A stretch of DNA of 64,000 bases from positions 62,001 to 126,000 of the forward strand of contig NZ_JAPDDR010000010.1 in assembly GCF_025950095.1 (NCBI RefSeq), given 5' to 3'. A model generated the notes under the pieces. The model saw nothing but the letters and a program-made list of their open reading frames with translations, searched no databases and had not been told where the DNA came from. Every line of letters begins with the position of its first letter. Positions within the stretch are counted from its first letter, which is position 1. This document shows, piece by piece, positions 42,583 through 51,821 of this stretch. The translations under genes and the position numbers were made by a program. The stretch is from Luteolibacter rhizosphaerae. Lineage in GTDB: Bacteria > Verrucomicrobiota > Verrucomicrobiia > Verrucomicrobiales > Akkermansiaceae.

Positions 42583-43629
42583 CTAGATCCCCACCCACTT
42601 CATAGCCCACACAATCACGAAGGGCAGGGTGAACAAGCTCACCACCGTGGTGGCGATGACGATCTGCACGGCCACTCCGGGCCTGCCGCCGTAGATGCGC
42701 GCGAGCATGATCGGCGTCATGGCGGAGGGCATGGCGGCCTGCACCACCAGCACTTGCTTCAGCGCCAGCGGGGCGGGCAGGAACTTGGCCGCGGCCAGCA
42801 GGAAGAGCGGCAGCACCGCCAGCCGCACCACGCAGCCGCCAAGCACCACCTTCAGCGAGGGCTTCTCCGCCGCGACGAGATCGAACATCACCGCGCCGGT
42901 AATCAGGATCGCCACCGGGAAGGCCCCGGCGCCGAGCCAGCCCATCGTCTTCCGCAGCGCGGCTCCGAGACCGTAGATGCCGCCCTCGAACCAATTGTCC
43001 GGCACCCAGCCCTCCGGCGCGGGATTCAGGAAGGTATCCACGCCGCTGCCCACCAGGATCAGGCCGAGCAGCACGGAGACCACCGGGCCATTCAGCAGGC
43101 GACGCCACGGGATCTGCCGGTCCCCGGAGAGCAGCATCACCCCCACCGACCAGATCGCCAGCTCCACTCCCAGATTGTGCACGAAGAGCATGGCCAGCGC
43201 GCCGCCGCCCACCCACACCTGCTCCACCACAGGGATGGCCGTGTAGCCGAAATTCTGCACCCCGGCGGAGAGGGTGAAGGTGCGCTTGCCGCTGCCCTTC
43301 TGGAAGCGCAGCAGGCCCGCCGCCAGCCATGCTCCGCCGAAGCTCAGCACCGTGAGCACGAAGCCCGCGCCGATGCCCCAGAGCACGCCGCCCGGCTGCT
43401 TCACGCTCTCGCTGCCCAGGATCTTGTCCAGGATCAGGCAGGGGTAGAGCACGCTGAAGACGAGGTGGAAGACGGGCTCGTCCTGCTCCTTCTTGAGCAC
43501 TCCGATCTTCCGCAGGAAGGCCCCGGCCAGAATCAACAAATACACTGGCAGGACTGCCGCCAGAACCGCCTTCGATGCGTCCACGCGCGGAGCATTGGCA
43601 GGCCAAGCGCGGGCAACAAGCCGGATCAT
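42583..43629 (-). CDS. AEC-family transporter
   Basis: 348 residues, typical for auxin-efflux-carrier-like permeases. About ten hydrophobic helices are visible, with the family pattern 'LAAVLPVYLLILAGAFLRKI' at the start. A conserved 'GVQNFGYTAIPVVEQ' follows, and a central crossover helix is near 'QAAMPSAMTPIMLARIYGG'. AEC proteins export auxin or carboxylates such as malate; the substrate is unknown. Start MIRLV is chosen because it precedes the first transmembrane helix. Confidence 0.88.
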   Translation of the reverse strand: MIRLVARAWPANAPRVDASKAVLAAVLPVYLLILAGAFLRKIGVLKKEQDEPVFHLVFSVLYPCLILDKILGSESVKQPGGVLWGIGAGFVLTVLSFGGAWLAAGLLRFQKGSGKRTFTLSAGVQNFGYTAIPVVEQVWVGGGALAMLFVHNLGVELAIWSVGVMLLSGDRQIPWRRLLNGPVVSVLLGLILVGSGVDTFLNPAPEGWVPDNWFEGGIYGLGAALRKTMGWLGAGAFPVAILITGAVMFDLVAAEKPSLKVVLGGCVVRLAVLPLFLLAAAKFLPAPLALKQVLVVQAAMPSAMTPIMLARIYGGRPGVAVQIVIATTVVSLFTLPFVIVWAMKWVGI

Positions 43630-43730
43630 TCACGCATGGCGGAAGCACTCTCGTGCCTCCGGCTGCACGCGGCTACCCGTCGGATCTTGCGGAATGCCCC
43701 GCTACCGCTCACCCTCCCGGGCAATCGGGC

Positions 43731-44138
43731 ATGAAACGCAAACGCGCGCTCCTCTTCTTCGGCGGCATCACCCTGCTGTTGCTGGGCTACGTGGCATGGT
43801 GCGGGCGCTCGATGTATCTCTCCGTCCCGGTGCCCGAGCTGACCCAACTCCCGCCGGAACTGCGGGAGGACGCGCGGGAGATCATCGTCGCCCGCGGACT
43901 CACGCGACCGGATCGCTTCGATCTCAAGATTCTGGGAAAGCTTCTGGCCAATCCGTATCAGACCCAGCCCGGCCCGTTCGTGGTTACACAGGCTTTCGGT
44001 GGGAAGCTCGTCGTCATGCGTGGCCGCATCAGTCATTACCCGCAGGAAGATAACGTGTACTTCACCCAGCAGGTCGACGTATGGCTGGTCGATCCCGCAA
44101 GGCACGAGCTCAACCCGCGCCAACTTCAGGCGCGGTGA
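43731..44138 (+). CDS. Single-pass membrane hypothetical protein
   Basis: 135 residues from ATG 43731. One N-terminal transmembrane helix (about 5-22, 'RALLFFGGITLLLLGYVAWC') is followed by a beta-rich polar domain ('LVVMRGRISHYPQEDNVYFT'). No family recognised. The gene starts 101 bp from the divergent AEC start and is convergent with the sigma-fusion gene. Confidence 0.55.
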   Translation: MKRKRALLFFGGITLLLLGYVAWCGRSMYLSVPVPELTQLPPELREDAREIIVARGLTRPDRFDLKILGKLLANPYQTQPGPFVVTQAFGGKLVVMRGRISHYPQEDNVYFTQQVDVWLVDPARHELNPRQLQAR

Positions 44139-44169
44139 GCGAAGTAGTTTCCCCCACCCGGAGCCCCCC

Positions 44170-46107
44170 TTACCACGCCTTTCCCGCGATCATTTCGTCG
44201 ATCACCGCCTTCGCTTCCGGATCCAGCAGCGGGGAGTTCTTGAGATGCTCCAGAGACTCCCGCTCCATCCCCTTGCCCATGTTCTCCATGACCTTGCGGA
44301 TCGTCTCCGTCCGCATCGCCGGGTCCGGGATCATCTCCAGCAGCCCGTCCACGTAGCGGATCTCATCCGCACCACCGAAGACCAGGACCTTCGCGAACAC
44401 CGTGCTCTTGTCGATGCCCGGCGGCTCCCAAGTCTTCAGCCAGCGCAGCGCGTCCGCCGGGTCCCGTTGCAGCCAGATGAACGTGGCCTCGAAGTAGCCT
44501 TCCCAAGCGTCCTTCTCCGCTGTGGCGATCCAGGCGAAGGCCGCATCCGGATCCGTGCAGGCCCACAACCCGGCCATATTGCCATGGACGCCCTCCAGCC
44601 GGAAGCCGATCTCGGAATAGACGGGGAAGTCACGATCCAAGCGGGCCCGCTCCGCCGGCCAATCCGTGTCCGGCCCGAGGCTGCCGACATAAGCAAGATA
44701 CCAGTCCTTCTGCGACATGGGCTCAAGATGGTGGATGAGCTCGTAGGCTTCCTCCTTCGAGTGCTTCACGAGCATCGGCAAGACGATCTCGAAGCAGCCA
44801 CCCAATCCCAGCGACTGAGGCAATTCCCCGGGCGGATTCTTGATCAGGTCGATCACTCGTTGCGGATCCACCTTCGCGACTCCTTCGATCACCGGAGCCG
44901 CATTCACCAGGATTCCGTGGGCCGGGAGATCCGTGGCGACCATGAAGTCGATGGCTTCTTGCGGAGCCAGCTTCGCGTAGTGCAGCCACAGCAGGTGCTC
45001 CGCGCTTCCGCGGCGGGGGTAGATGGGATTCGGAAACTCGTCCTCGCGCTCCGGGCCCTGCACGTCCTTCAGTAGTTCCCGGTCGGCCAGCAGTTCGCGG
45101 GTGCCCGCCACCGAGAGTTGGTTGACCGCCATCATCAAGCGCCGGTCGCTATCACGATCTTCCGGGCTCGTATCCATGAGCCACTGCCGGATCAGATCGA
45201 GCCGCTGTTTCTCGTCGTGCAGGGATACCGGTCTCAGTGCCGCGACAGACGCCGGTGAGGACCGCGCCGACGCAGGAAGGGAGCCGGATGAACCGGCATC
45301 AGCAAGCACCGGCGCAGGCTCCGCCATCAAATGATAAATGCCGCCGGCGATGCCCGCGACGCCTAACAGCCCCGCCACGGCCACCGGTCGTGGAATGCCC
45401 GCGAGAAATCCCAGCAACCCGGCCACCCAAGCGGAAGAGCCCGCGGCAGCGGAACTCTCCGCCAGCACCTTCACCTTCACGCCCAGCGCGAGTGACACCG
45501 GCGGCGGCACGATCGCCTGCAGCGGCAGCGCGGCCGCCAGCAGCGCCGTGGTGGTAGCGATGCCCCGCGCCGCGAAGAGCGCGCGCATCTTCTCCAGCGC
45601 CCGGTTCAGCCGCATCCGCACCGCATCCTCCGTCAGCCCCAGCGGCACCGCCAGCGACGCCAGCGTGCGCCCGGAGAAGAAGCGCTCCAGCACCAGCATG
45701 CGGTCCCGCACCGGCAACTCCCCGATCACCTCGTCCAGCATGCCCAGCGCCTCCGCGGAGAGCGACTCGCCCGCAGGCAGGGCCGCCAGCTCCACCGCGA
45801 TCCGCTCGCGCTGCCGCCGCGCCCGCTCGGAACGCAGCAGGTCCAGCGCGCGATGCCGGGCACTGCGGTGCAGCCAGGCGATAAAGGGGATGCCGCGCGT
45901 CATGAGTAGTTCGTTGCTCCGGGTGAGTTTCAGGAAGACATCCTGCGCCGCCTCCGCCGCCAGCTCCGGGCTGTCCGAGACACGGAGCGCCACCGAGTAA
46001 ACAAGCGGCAGGTGCCGCTCCATGAGCACGCGCAGGTGCCCCTCGTTCCGGGTGCGGAAGAACAGCTTCAGGAGCTCGGCGTCCTCGATCGTGGCGTGCG
46101 GGTTCAT
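44170..46107 (-). CDS. ECF sigma factor fused to membrane helices and helical-repeat domain (paralogue 3 of 6)
   Basis: 645 residues from the ATG at 46105-46107; a longer upstream frame lacks sigma features. Region sigma-2 lies at about 25-65 ('HLPLVYSVALRVSDSPELAA', 'EAAQDVFLKLTRSN') and sigma-4 at about 130-180 ('LPVRDRMLVLERFFSGRTLA', 'LGLTEDAVRMRLNRALEKMR'). Hydrophobic segments follow at about 183-203 and 226-260. The remainder is the same helical repeat as in five other proteins here ('DPDAAFAWIATAEKDAWE', 'DPADALRWLKTW'). The arrangement predicts a membrane-tethered sigma factor whose outer domain senses a signal. Proteolytic release would be needed for activity; this is inference. Confidence 0.85.
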   Translation of the reverse strand: MNPHATIEDAELLKLFFRTRNEGHLRVLMERHLPLVYSVALRVSDSPELAAEAAQDVFLKLTRSNELLMTRGIPFIAWLHRSARHRALDLLRSERARRQRERIAVELAALPAGESLSAEALGMLDEVIGELPVRDRMLVLERFFSGRTLASLAVPLGLTEDAVRMRLNRALEKMRALFAARGIATTTALLAAALPLQAIVPPPVSLALGVKVKVLAESSAAAGSSAWVAGLLGFLAGIPRPVAVAGLLGVAGIAGGIYHLMAEPAPVLADAGSSGSLPASARSSPASVAALRPVSLHDEKQRLDLIRQWLMDTSPEDRDSDRRLMMAVNQLSVAGTRELLADRELLKDVQGPEREDEFPNPIYPRRGSAEHLLWLHYAKLAPQEAIDFMVATDLPAHGILVNAAPVIEGVAKVDPQRVIDLIKNPPGELPQSLGLGGCFEIVLPMLVKHSKEEAYELIHHLEPMSQKDWYLAYVGSLGPDTDWPAERARLDRDFPVYSEIGFRLEGVHGNMAGLWACTDPDAAFAWIATAEKDAWEGYFEATFIWLQRDPADALRWLKTWEPPGIDKSTVFAKVLVFGGADEIRYVDGLLEMIPDPAMRTETIRKVMENMGKGMERESLEHLKNSPLLDPEAKAVIDEMIAGKAW

Positions 46108-46282
46108 GGTCCAGGGGACGCGCCATGCCTTGTGGCATGTGCGGGTGTCATCTCCTATGCGGAGCCGTTCTGGCAAACCGAACGGGATTTTTTCGGAGAA
46201 TCCTCCCGCCCACCCATTTTGCCTACTCCCCCGGCGAAAAAGCCAATTCCAAGTGCCTGCCCGGGCTGATTGAATCGCGGGC

Positions 46283-48790
46283 ATGCCGTCACGCCGTGAT
46301 TTCCTGAAGCAGGCCGGACTCCTCTCCGGAGGGATGGGAGCGATGGCCGCGCTACCGGCCTCGATCGCGAAGGCGCTGGGGATCGAGCCCGCGGCGGGCA
46401 GCACTTTCTACGATGCGGAGCACGTGGTGATCCTGATGCAGGAGAACCGCTCCTTCGACCACGCCTTCGGCACGCTGCGCGGGGTGCGCGGCTTCGATGA
46501 CCCGCGGGCGATCACCATTCCCGGCGGGAATCCGGTGTGGCTGCAGACGGATGCGCAGGGCGATACCTACGCGCCCTTCGGACTGAAGATCCACGAGTCG
46601 AATTCCACGTGGATGAATTGCCTGCCGCACAGCCGCTTCGCGGAGGTGGCCGCGGGCAATCACGGCAAGCACGACCGCTGGCTGCCGGTGATGGAATCCG
46701 GCATCGAGGCCTACGCCGGCATGCCGCTCACGCTCGGCTACTATGACCGTCGTGACATCCCCTTCTACCACGCCTTCGCGGATGCCTTCACAATCTGCGA
46801 CCAGCACTTCTGCTCGCTGCAAACTTCCACCACGCCGAACCGCCTCTACCTCTGGACCGGCACCAGCCGCGATCCGCGCGATCCCGCCAGCCCGGTGCTG
46901 CTCAGCAATGGCCAGGCGGATCACGTGACCCACATCGACTGGCCCACCTTCCCCGAGCGGCTGGAGGAGCACGGCATCTCGTGGAAGGTCTATCAGAACG
47001 AGATCGATCACCCCACGGGACTGAAGCCGCTGGAGGCCTCGTGGGTGGCGAACTTCGGCGATAACCCCCTGGAGTACTTCTCGCAGTATCACGTGGACTT
47101 TTCGCCGCAGCGCGTCGCCGCCCTGCGCGAGCGCTTGGCCGCCTTGCGCGAGAAGGCCGAGCAGGCCCCGCCGGAAGGGCTCGCGCCGGAAGAGATCGTG
47201 ACGCGGCAGGAGAAGCTGCAGGCCCAGATCGATGGCTTGGCGGTGGAGATCGAGCGCTGCTCGCCGGAGAACTTCGCCCGCCTGCCCGAGCGTGAGCAGC
47301 GCCTGCACCGGAAGGCCTTCACCGTGAACACGGGCGATCCCGACTACCGCAAGGTTACCACCATCCAGTATCTGGAAGGCGAGGAACTGCGCGAGACGCA
47401 TGTGCCTGCGGGCGATGTACTGCACCAGCTCCGGCAGGATGTGGATCAGGGCACGCTGCCGACCGTTTCATGGATCGTGGCACCGGAGAACTTCTCCGAT
47501 CACCCCAGCGCACCCTGGTATGGCGCATGGTATGTGGCGGAGGTGCTGGATATCCTCACAAAGAATCCGGAGCAGTGGAGGAAGACCATCTTCATCCTGA
47601 CCTACGACGAGAACGACGGCTACTACGACCACGTGCCGCCCTTCGTGGCACCGGACCCGGACCTGCCCGGCAGCGGCGCGGCATCGGCAGGGGTGAACAC
47701 GCGACTGGAGCAGGATTCCAAGGGCTTGCCCACCGGCCTCGGCTATCGCGTGCCGATGGTCATCGCCTCACCTTGGACCCGCGGCGGCTATGTCTGCTCG
47801 CAGGTCTTCGATCACACCTCCGTGCTGCAATTCCTGGAGGTCTTCCTGAGCCGCAAAACCGGGAACGAGGTGAAGGAAACCAACATCGGCGAATGGCGGC
47901 GCACCGTCTGCGGTGATCTAACAGCCGCCTTCCGCCAGCACGATGGTGCGGGCGACAAGCACCCGCTGCCGGTGGACCGCGATGCCTTCGTGGAGGGCAT
48001 CCACCGCGCGCGCTTCATGGAGAACCCCGCGGGCTTCCGGAAGCTGGGAGCGGAGGAGATCGCGCAGATTCGCGAGAACCCGTGGACCACGCCGCTGCTA
48101 CCGCGCCAGGAGCCCGGCACGCGGCCCTCCTGTGCCCTACCTTACGAGTTGCATGCCGAGGGTGGCCTGCAGCGGGAGGCGGGAGTCTTCCGCATCGTCT
48201 TCGAGGCCTCCGACAAGAGCTTCGGCGCGAAGTCGGCAGGCTCTCCCTTCCAAGTCTACGCCCCCGGCTGGACGCATGCCGACGATGCCGCGAGCTATAC
48301 CGATGCCCCCGCCCCGCAGGAGGAGTGCCGCCGCTGGTCCTTCGCCGTGAAGGCAGGCGGCAGCGTGGCCTACGAGTGGCCGTTGGCGCTCTTCCCGGAC
48401 AACTACTATCATCTTCGTACTTACGGACCGAATGGCTTCTACCGCGAGTATGCGGGTGATGCCGCGGATCCCATGGTGGAGGTCTCCGCGAGCTACTCCG
48501 GTGGCCGCCTGCTGCTGCGCATCGTGAACCGCGATGCCGAAACGCGTGAGATCACCATCACCGACCACGCCTACGGCAGCCATCCCCTCACCCGCGTCCT
48601 CGCACCCGGCACGGAGGAAAGCCTGCCCTTCGATCTCGCCAAGAGCTCGCGCTGGTATGACCTCGGCATCGCCATCGCCGGAGCCCCCCGCTTCTCCCGC
48701 CGCTACGCCGGGCGGATCGAGACCGGCGAGCACGGCACCAGCGATCCCCTGATCGGCCGGGAACGCGAAGCGCTGGGCGCGGAGAACTGA
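46283..48790 (+). CDS. Tat-exported phosphocholine-specific phospholipase C
   Basis: 835 residues. 'PSRRDFLKQAGLLSGGMGAM' is a twin-arginine signal. The catalytic phosphoesterase domain has 'VILMQENRSFDHAFGTLRGV' (metal-binding Glu-Asn at the start) and 'FILTYDENDGYYDHVPPF' (metal-binding Asp/Glu/His). 'PMVIASPWTRGGYVCSQVFD' with a following His completes it. C-terminal PLC-C/DUF756 beta domains cover about 640-825. The family hydrolyses phosphatidylcholine and sphingomyelin outside the cell. Confidence 0.92.
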   Translation: MPSRRDFLKQAGLLSGGMGAMAALPASIAKALGIEPAAGSTFYDAEHVVILMQENRSFDHAFGTLRGVRGFDDPRAITIPGGNPVWLQTDAQGDTYAPFGLKIHESNSTWMNCLPHSRFAEVAAGNHGKHDRWLPVMESGIEAYAGMPLTLGYYDRRDIPFYHAFADAFTICDQHFCSLQTSTTPNRLYLWTGTSRDPRDPASPVLLSNGQADHVTHIDWPTFPERLEEHGISWKVYQNEIDHPTGLKPLEASWVANFGDNPLEYFSQYHVDFSPQRVAALRERLAALREKAEQAPPEGLAPEEIVTRQEKLQAQIDGLAVEIERCSPENFARLPEREQRLHRKAFTVNTGDPDYRKVTTIQYLEGEELRETHVPAGDVLHQLRQDVDQGTLPTVSWIVAPENFSDHPSAPWYGAWYVAEVLDILTKNPEQWRKTIFILTYDENDGYYDHVPPFVAPDPDLPGSGAASAGVNTRLEQDSKGLPTGLGYRVPMVIASPWTRGGYVCSQVFDHTSVLQFLEVFLSRKTGNEVKETNIGEWRRTVCGDLTAAFRQHDGAGDKHPLPVDRDAFVEGIHRARFMENPAGFRKLGAEEIAQIRENPWTTPLLPRQEPGTRPSCALPYELHAEGGLQREAGVFRIVFEASDKSFGAKSAGSPFQVYAPGWTHADDAASYTDAPAPQEECRRWSFAVKAGGSVAYEWPLALFPDNYYHLRTYGPNGFYREYAGDAADPMVEVSASYSGGRLLLRIVNRDAETREITITDHAYGSHPLTRVLAPGTEESLPFDLAKSSRWYDLGIAIAGAPRFSRRYAGRIETGEHGTSDPLIGREREALGAEN

Positions 48791-49271
48791 GAAGAGGCCC
48801 TTACCTTAGGTCTCTCGATTGGTCGCGACTCCCTCCAGCAGGCGGAAGTGCGGCCCACATCATTTGTCGTAAAGAAAAGCGGCGGCGTCGCCACACGCTG
48901 CCCGCCCCCGAAATCAAGGGAAGGCTATCCCCTTCACATAAACTGAGGATCAGGTCTTTCCCGGTGAGCGTGCACAGCCGAGCACCCGCAGAAGAGGGTA
49001 CAATCAGAACAGAGATTGACCACCTACAATCAACTCACGCTTTAACAGGACACGGAACAAACCCGACCCATCGAGACCAACCTCAAAATCAGACACAACA
49101 ACAAGCAACCACCTGACAACCAATACACAGCATCAGAAATTAGAACTCATAAGAATCGATACAACGATAAATTGAGTCGTGATTTTCTGATTTCTGTACA
49201 CACAAAATACTTGCCGACTAACAGCCACATAGAGTTTTTATCAGAAGCTCTAAAGCATAACTACCAACCCA
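48791..49271. other. 481-bp AT-rich intergenic region
   Basis: The second half (about 48990-49270) is markedly richer in A and T than the surrounding genes and has no reading frame of note. It precedes the small Tat protein gene. It may contain its promoter, and the composition could reflect lateral acquisition. No hairpin or repeat was noticed. Confidence 0.5.
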
Positions 49272-49769
49272 ATGAACGATCCTAAGATCCCCTCCAGTTC
49301 GCTCACTCGTCGCGGCTTCATGAAGAACTCGGCGCTGACCGTTGGCGCCATCACCATGCTTTCCCAAGGAATCGCCCTCGCCACCAATGGCAGCGGCACC
49401 AGCGGAAGCGGAGCAAAGGAAACCGTCCTCTCAAGAGAGGAGTATGAGGTCACTATCGACGGCGACGTCCACCTCGAAGACAATGAGAACCCCCGGCCCA
49501 CACCGGAGAATTACTCGACGAATTCAAATTATGTCGGAGACAAGGATAAAGCCGAAAGATCTTGGCCGGAGAACAAGACTCCGACATCAAGCAATGCGCT
49601 CCTCGTCGATAATGACTACATAGAGGTTGACTCCCCCGCCCCGACCCCCACAAAAACGATAACCACCAACCCATCAATCGACGATACAGCGCCGCAGATC
49701 ATCTCAAGCGGGGCGAACGGCTGGCATTTCCGCTGGGTGTTCAGGTCGGTTGTTACTTACAGCTACTAA
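49272..49769 (+). CDS. Small Tat-exported hypothetical protein
   Basis: 165 residues. 'SLTRRGFMKNSALTVGAITM' is a clear twin-arginine signal with an Ala-rich c-region. The mature part is low-complexity, rich in Asn, Thr, Ser, Pro and Asp, and ends in aromatic residues 'GWHFRWVFRSVVTYSY'. No family is recognised and no cysteines suggest a cofactor. It is followed after 15 bp by the lipoprotein helical-repeat gene, so the two are probably co-transcribed. Base composition is more AT-rich than its neighbours. Confidence 0.6.
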   Translation: MNDPKIPSSSLTRRGFMKNSALTVGAITMLSQGIALATNGSGTSGSGAKETVLSREEYEVTIDGDVHLEDNENPRPTPENYSTNSNYVGDKDKAERSWPENKTPTSSNALLVDNDYIEVDSPAPTPTKTITTNPSIDDTAPQIISSGANGWHFRWVFRSVVTYSY

Positions 49770-49784
49770 TTGACTAGACCGGCC

Positions 49785-50921
49785 ATGAAGTCACACCTCC
49801 GATTTCTTCTTCTCGCCTTGCTCCCTCTCGTCTCATGCAGCGAGCAAAAGGGGGAAGCCACGACGGAAACAAAGAAGAGGCCGGACGGAGTGACGGAGAG
49901 GCGCGACGAGCCCAATAAACCCGAAATCGGCAAAACGCATCGGGACAAGGCTCCGGGTGATGCGAGCGAGAATTTGCTAAAAGACCTGCTCGCTCATTCG
50001 GGGCCACCTTCCAAGGATCAGAAACGTTCCGGGATCGCCCTGATGAGATCGGGAGATATCGAAACCTGCAAGAGGGCGCTTGAGTCAATGCCGGTCGGCC
50101 CCTTCTACGAGACACTCCTCGGCGAGTTCGCCGATCGCTACTCGAAAGAAGACCTCGGCGCGTCCATCGAATGGTTGAAGGGCCTTCCTCAAGAGGGACA
50201 TCTGCAAAAGGGATACTCATTGATCGGAAGGAATGCAGCACTGGACCCCGTTTTGGCTGAAAGCTTCCTCCGCTCTGTCTCCGATCAGGGACTGAAGGAC
50301 GAGTTCTCGGCAGGATATCTGCTCGGCTTGTCACAGCAGCAGGATTCCCGAGCTCTCAAGGGCCTTCTCGCTGATCCCCAGAGGATCGCGGCGCTCGGGC
50401 TCAATCAGGACATCATCTTCAGCTCGATCGTGTCCGGCGGAGCTTCGCAAACCAGCGTGGACCAATCGCTTGAGATCGTTGGGCTTCTGATGCAAGGGGG
50501 AATCGTGCCGAAAGGAAGTATCGGTGATTCGGCCATCCGGCAAGTGGCTACGAAGGATCCCGCCGCTGCCGCTGCCTACCTGTCCGCCAACAAGGAACTC
50601 CCCAATATCAACCGAATTGCCGAACCGGCCTTGGAGGCGTGGGGAAATACGAGCCCCATCGAAGCAGCCCGATGGCTCGAATCCCAAGAGGGCACGGTTC
50701 GTGACGCGGGCGCGGCGGGTTTGGCGAAAGCGGTGGCACGTACGGAACCGCAATCCGCCGTGGTCTGGGCGATCTCGATCACCGATCCGGCTCTAAGAGC
50801 CTCCACTCTAAACCAAATCGCCTCCCGCTCGAAGTTTGAGCGCGAGCAAATCCGGAGCATCATTCAGAACGCCGAGTTCGATCAGGAAACCAAGGACTCT
50901 TATCTTGGCATCTTCAAATGA
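49785..50921 (+). CDS. Helical-repeat lipoprotein (paralogue 4 of 6)
   Basis: 378 residues from ATG 49785. The signal ends in lipobox 'LVSC', so the mature protein is probably lipid-anchored. After a charged linker (about 20-75) come helical repeats such as 'DPVLAESFLRSVSDQGLK', 'DPAAAAAYLSANKELPN', 'SPIEAARWLESQEGTVRD' and 'EPQSAVVWAISITDPALR'. No enzymatic motif is visible. It sits between the Tat protein and a glycosyltransferase-like gene. Confidence 0.7.
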   Translation: MKSHLRFLLLALLPLVSCSEQKGEATTETKKRPDGVTERRDEPNKPEIGKTHRDKAPGDASENLLKDLLAHSGPPSKDQKRSGIALMRSGDIETCKRALESMPVGPFYETLLGEFADRYSKEDLGASIEWLKGLPQEGHLQKGYSLIGRNAALDPVLAESFLRSVSDQGLKDEFSAGYLLGLSQQQDSRALKGLLADPQRIAALGLNQDIIFSSIVSGGASQTSVDQSLEIVGLLMQGGIVPKGSIGDSAIRQVATKDPAAAAAYLSANKELPNINRIAEPALEAWGNTSPIEAARWLESQEGTVRDAGAAGLAKAVARTEPQSAVVWAISITDPALRASTLNQIASRSKFEREQIRSIIQNAEFDQETKDSYLGIFK

Positions 50922-50991
50922 AGGCACGGCGAAATGCCCTCTTGGCACTCGTCTCGGGCTGCCTTCCATCTCTCGCTCTTTCCACCCCCAC

Positions 50992-51765
50992 ATGCCTCCG
51001 AAAGTTCTCTTCTACACCATCGCCATCGATCGGGATCAACTCCAAGTCTATCGACAACAGGCCAGGATGCTGGTCGCTAGCCTCAAGCGCTGCGGCTTCG
51101 AAGGCGACATGAAGATACTTCACAACGGCACCTCGCCGATCTTCGACTATCCCCAGAAGAATGTCGAGGAGATCGGAATCGACACCCCTCTTTCGCTCGA
51201 GAATTGCTTCAAGTCCAAATATGTCGCACGACACCTGCTTTCTACCGAGGGCTACGATTGGGTGATGTTCCTCGATTGCGACTTCATCATCAACTCGAAG
51301 ATCGATGATTGGTTCACCGGGCCCGAGATCATCCGCTACGCCTGCGAACCCAACCGGTGCATCAGCTTGCCGCAGTTCAACACCTACCTGTCCGAATCCG
51401 AGGGCAGGGACTTGGCCGCACCCGGCGTGAACAGCGGATCCTTCATTATCAAGGGCGAGTATTTCAACGCCGTGATGGAAGAGTGGGAGCGTATCGATGA
51501 ACAGATCCCCTATAGCAGGAAATGGGGGGACCAACCCGCTTGGAACCGCCTGCTGTTGGATACCACCTATCAGACCAAGGAGATCTCCAATCCCCCTATC
51601 ACTTTCTATTATGATCAACCCTCGTTCATGGAAGTGATGCGCGCGCCTGCCATGCACTTCTGCGGCTGCGGGAACGGAGAGAAGGTCCTCGCGATGCAGG
51701 CGAAGTTCATCACCCATTTCCACACCGACGACGAGGGCACGCTCATGAGACTGCTAGAGCGCTAG
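50992..51765 (+). CDS. Putative glycosyltransferase (GT-A-like)
   Basis: 257 residues from ATG 50992. 'VLFYTIAIDRDQLQVYRQQA' starts a Rossmann-like strand. 'DWVMFLDCDFIINSKIDDWF' is a D-x-D-type metal site of nucleotide-sugar transferases. A second acidic motif 'GVNSGSFIIKGEYFNAVMEE' and late 'AMHFCGCGNG' and 'ITHFHTDDEG' support a GT-A fold like that of GT8-type enzymes. Specific sugar donor unknown. It lies 56 bp before the DUF3431 gene and probably acts with it on surface glycans. Confidence 0.65.
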   Translation: MPPKVLFYTIAIDRDQLQVYRQQARMLVASLKRCGFEGDMKILHNGTSPIFDYPQKNVEEIGIDTPLSLENCFKSKYVARHLLSTEGYDWVMFLDCDFIINSKIDDWFTGPEIIRYACEPNRCISLPQFNTYLSESEGRDLAAPGVNSGSFIIKGEYFNAVMEEWERIDEQIPYSRKWGDQPAWNRLLLDTTYQTKEISNPPITFYYDQPSFMEVMRAPAMHFCGCGNGEKVLAMQAKFITHFHTDDEGTLMRLLER

Positions 51766-51821
51766 CCCCCCAAGGCCCCGGCAACACCGGACCACGGAAC
51801 CTTTTTCAATCGAATGCCCAA

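Noticed and set aside
46108..46404. N-terminal extension of the sigma-fusion protein (99 extra codons upstream)
   Set aside because: The extension lacks sigma-factor features; the ATG at 46105-46107 places the sigma-2 region at the expected distance.
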